Translations under genes and position numbers: made by a program
Shown here: in pieces, positions 5,674-6,505 of the stretch
How positions within the stretch are numbered: position 1 is the first letter of the stretch
How the letters are laid out: every line of letters begins with the position of its first letter
Assembly (NCBI GenBank): GCA_007123395.1
Contig: SKLD01000180.1
Location: 1 to 6,505, forward strand
DNA length: 6,505 nt
Direction: 5' to 3'
Origin: Opitutales bacterium
GTDB taxonomy: Bacteria > Verrucomicrobiota > Verrucomicrobiia > Opitutales > Oceanipulchritudinaceae
The notes under the pieces: model-generated
The model's database searches: none
The model's input: the letters and a program-made list of their open reading frames with translations, nothing else
Told to the model about the DNA's origin: nothing

Positions 5674-6505
5674 ATGCTCACGGACAACGTGCTTCAACCC
5701 ATCCTCAAAGACCTCGCGGCACACCGCGAAGCGCTCGCCGGGCTGCGCGAGATCCTCCTCGCCAACGCGGTGATGTGCGGGGAGATCCCCTCGCCGACGT
5801 TCGGGGAGGACGCCTTGGTGCGCTTTCTGTGTGACCGTTTCACGGAAAGCGGGCTGCAGAACATCTCGACGGACGAGAAAGGCAACGCCATCGCCCTGAT
5901 TCCCGGCGGCGACGGCAAGCGGACGATCCTCGTTGCCGCGCATATCGATAAAATCTGGGAAAGAAGCATCGACCACACCGTGTCCGTGACGCCGGAGCGC
6001 ATTGTCGGCCCCGGTATCGCGGACAACAGCCTCGGCGCGGCAGTGCTCGCCTCGCTGCCCGCTATCCTCGATCATCTCGCGGTCCGCTTGAAGTCCAACC
6101 TCGTTCTCCTCGGCACGACCCGGAGCATGGGCAAGGGCGATCTGGCGGGCCTGCGCTTCTTTATCGACAACACGAAAATCCCCGTCCACGCGGCCGTCTG
6201 CGTCGAGGGCGTGGAGATCGGCCGCCTCAGCTACGCCAGTCTCGGCATGATCCGGGCGGAGATCAGCGTGCGCACGGAAGAGGAGCGGGACTGGCAGCGC
6301 TCGAATGGCAGCGGGGCCATCGTCGCGCTCAACCGTGTCATCGACGAAATCCTGAGCATCGAGACGCCGGGCCGTCCGCGCACGTCCATCATCCTCGGGT
6401 CCATCCTCGCGGGCAACGCCTACAATGTCGCCCCGACCAAGGCTACCCTCCGCTTCGAAGTGCGCAGCGAGCAGCCCGGCATGGTCGCGCGTATCCACGA
6501 GCGTA
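5674..6505 (+). CDS. M20-family metallopeptidase homologue with altered catalytic site, 5' part (runs off the right edge)
   Basis: The first 277 codons are open from the ATG at 5674. GGAG lies only 2 nt upstream, too close for an ideal ribosome site. M20 enzymes are two-zinc aminopeptidases, dipeptidases or deacylases. The order here fits the peptidase T / M20 class: 'GEIPSPTFGED' (36-46), His90-x-Asp92 after 'TILVAA', bridging Asp117 in 'GPGIADNSLGAAVL', 'GKGDLAGLR' (153-161), Glu178 in 'VCVEGVEIG', and then the lid domain ending in 'GNAYNVAPTKATLRFEVRSEQ'. The adjacent glutamates (general base and metal ligand) that normally precede 'G-x-G-D-L' are Ser151-Met152. The lid-domain histidine position appears to be Trp207. 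His, both Asp residues and Glu178 remain, so metal binding may persist without normal hydrolysis. The C-terminal metal ligand is outside the window. No neighbour on the same strand is close enough to suggest an operon. Confidence 0.85.
   Translation, partial: MLTDNVLQPILKDLAAHREALAGLREILLANAVMCGEIPSPTFGEDALVRFLCDRFTESGLQNISTDEKGNAIALIPGGDGKRTILVAAHIDKIWERSIDHTVSVTPERIVGPGIADNSLGAAVLASLPAILDHLAVRLKSNLVLLGTTRSMGKGDLAGLRFFIDNTKIPVHAAVCVEGVEIGRLSYASLGMIRAEISVRTEEERDWQRSNGSGAIVALNRVIDEILSIETPGRPRTSIILGSILAGNAYNVAPTKATLRFEVRSEQPGMVARIHER

Noticed and set aside
5572..6498. 308-aa minus-strand reading frame
   Set aside because: It is antisense to the M20 homologue, whose motifs run in order on the plus strand. 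The His/Asp/Arg-rich content is an antisense artefact.

Overview
The window is about 60% G+C by eye. It carries six recognisable protein genes, plus one small gene that is easily missed. I see no rRNA, tRNA or CRISPR array. Gene content and protein style (NtrC-like regulators with a receiver, META lipoprotein, short RsmI, a divergent Na+/Ca2+-exchanger-like membrane protein, an IS200/REP-type transposase) suggest a Gram-negative chromosome. My best guess is Verrucomicrobiota (Opitutae-like), but that rests on remembered resemblance and is not proven here.

Layout. Positions 1-105 (minus) hold the first 35 residues of a Y1/REP-associated transposase-like protein. A divergent intergenic region with a perfect 7-bp inverted repeat separates it from a plus-strand pair at 257-1477 and 1485-2873. 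Both proteins have the receiver plus AAA+ architecture of NtrC-type sigma54 activators, but the ATPase motifs are eroded in both. The first also has a dead receiver, while the second keeps a complete phosphorylation site. Convergent to them on the minus strand is a two-gene unit: rsmI (4119-3418), the 16S rRNA C1402 2'-O-methyltransferase, followed by a META-domain lipoprotein (3378-2914).

Divergent from rsmI is a second plus-strand unit: a 49-residue DUF2256 four-cysteine protein (4361-4510) and a CaCA-fold membrane protein (4531-5520). The DUF2256 start codon lies in the base of a long hairpin. After 153 bp without a gene comes the 5' part of an M20-family metallopeptidase homologue (5674 to the window end).

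A theme runs through the window: several proteins keep a family fold but have lost the residues that define its chemistry. These are the Walker and GAFTGA motifs in the two regulators, both alpha-repeat glutamates in the exchanger-like protein, the catalytic Glu-Glu pair in the M20 protein, and both cysteines in the META protein. The most distinctive observations are the tandem ATPase-dead regulators, the start-codon hairpin, and a switch of plus-strand G/C bias near 5530 that does not follow gene orientation.
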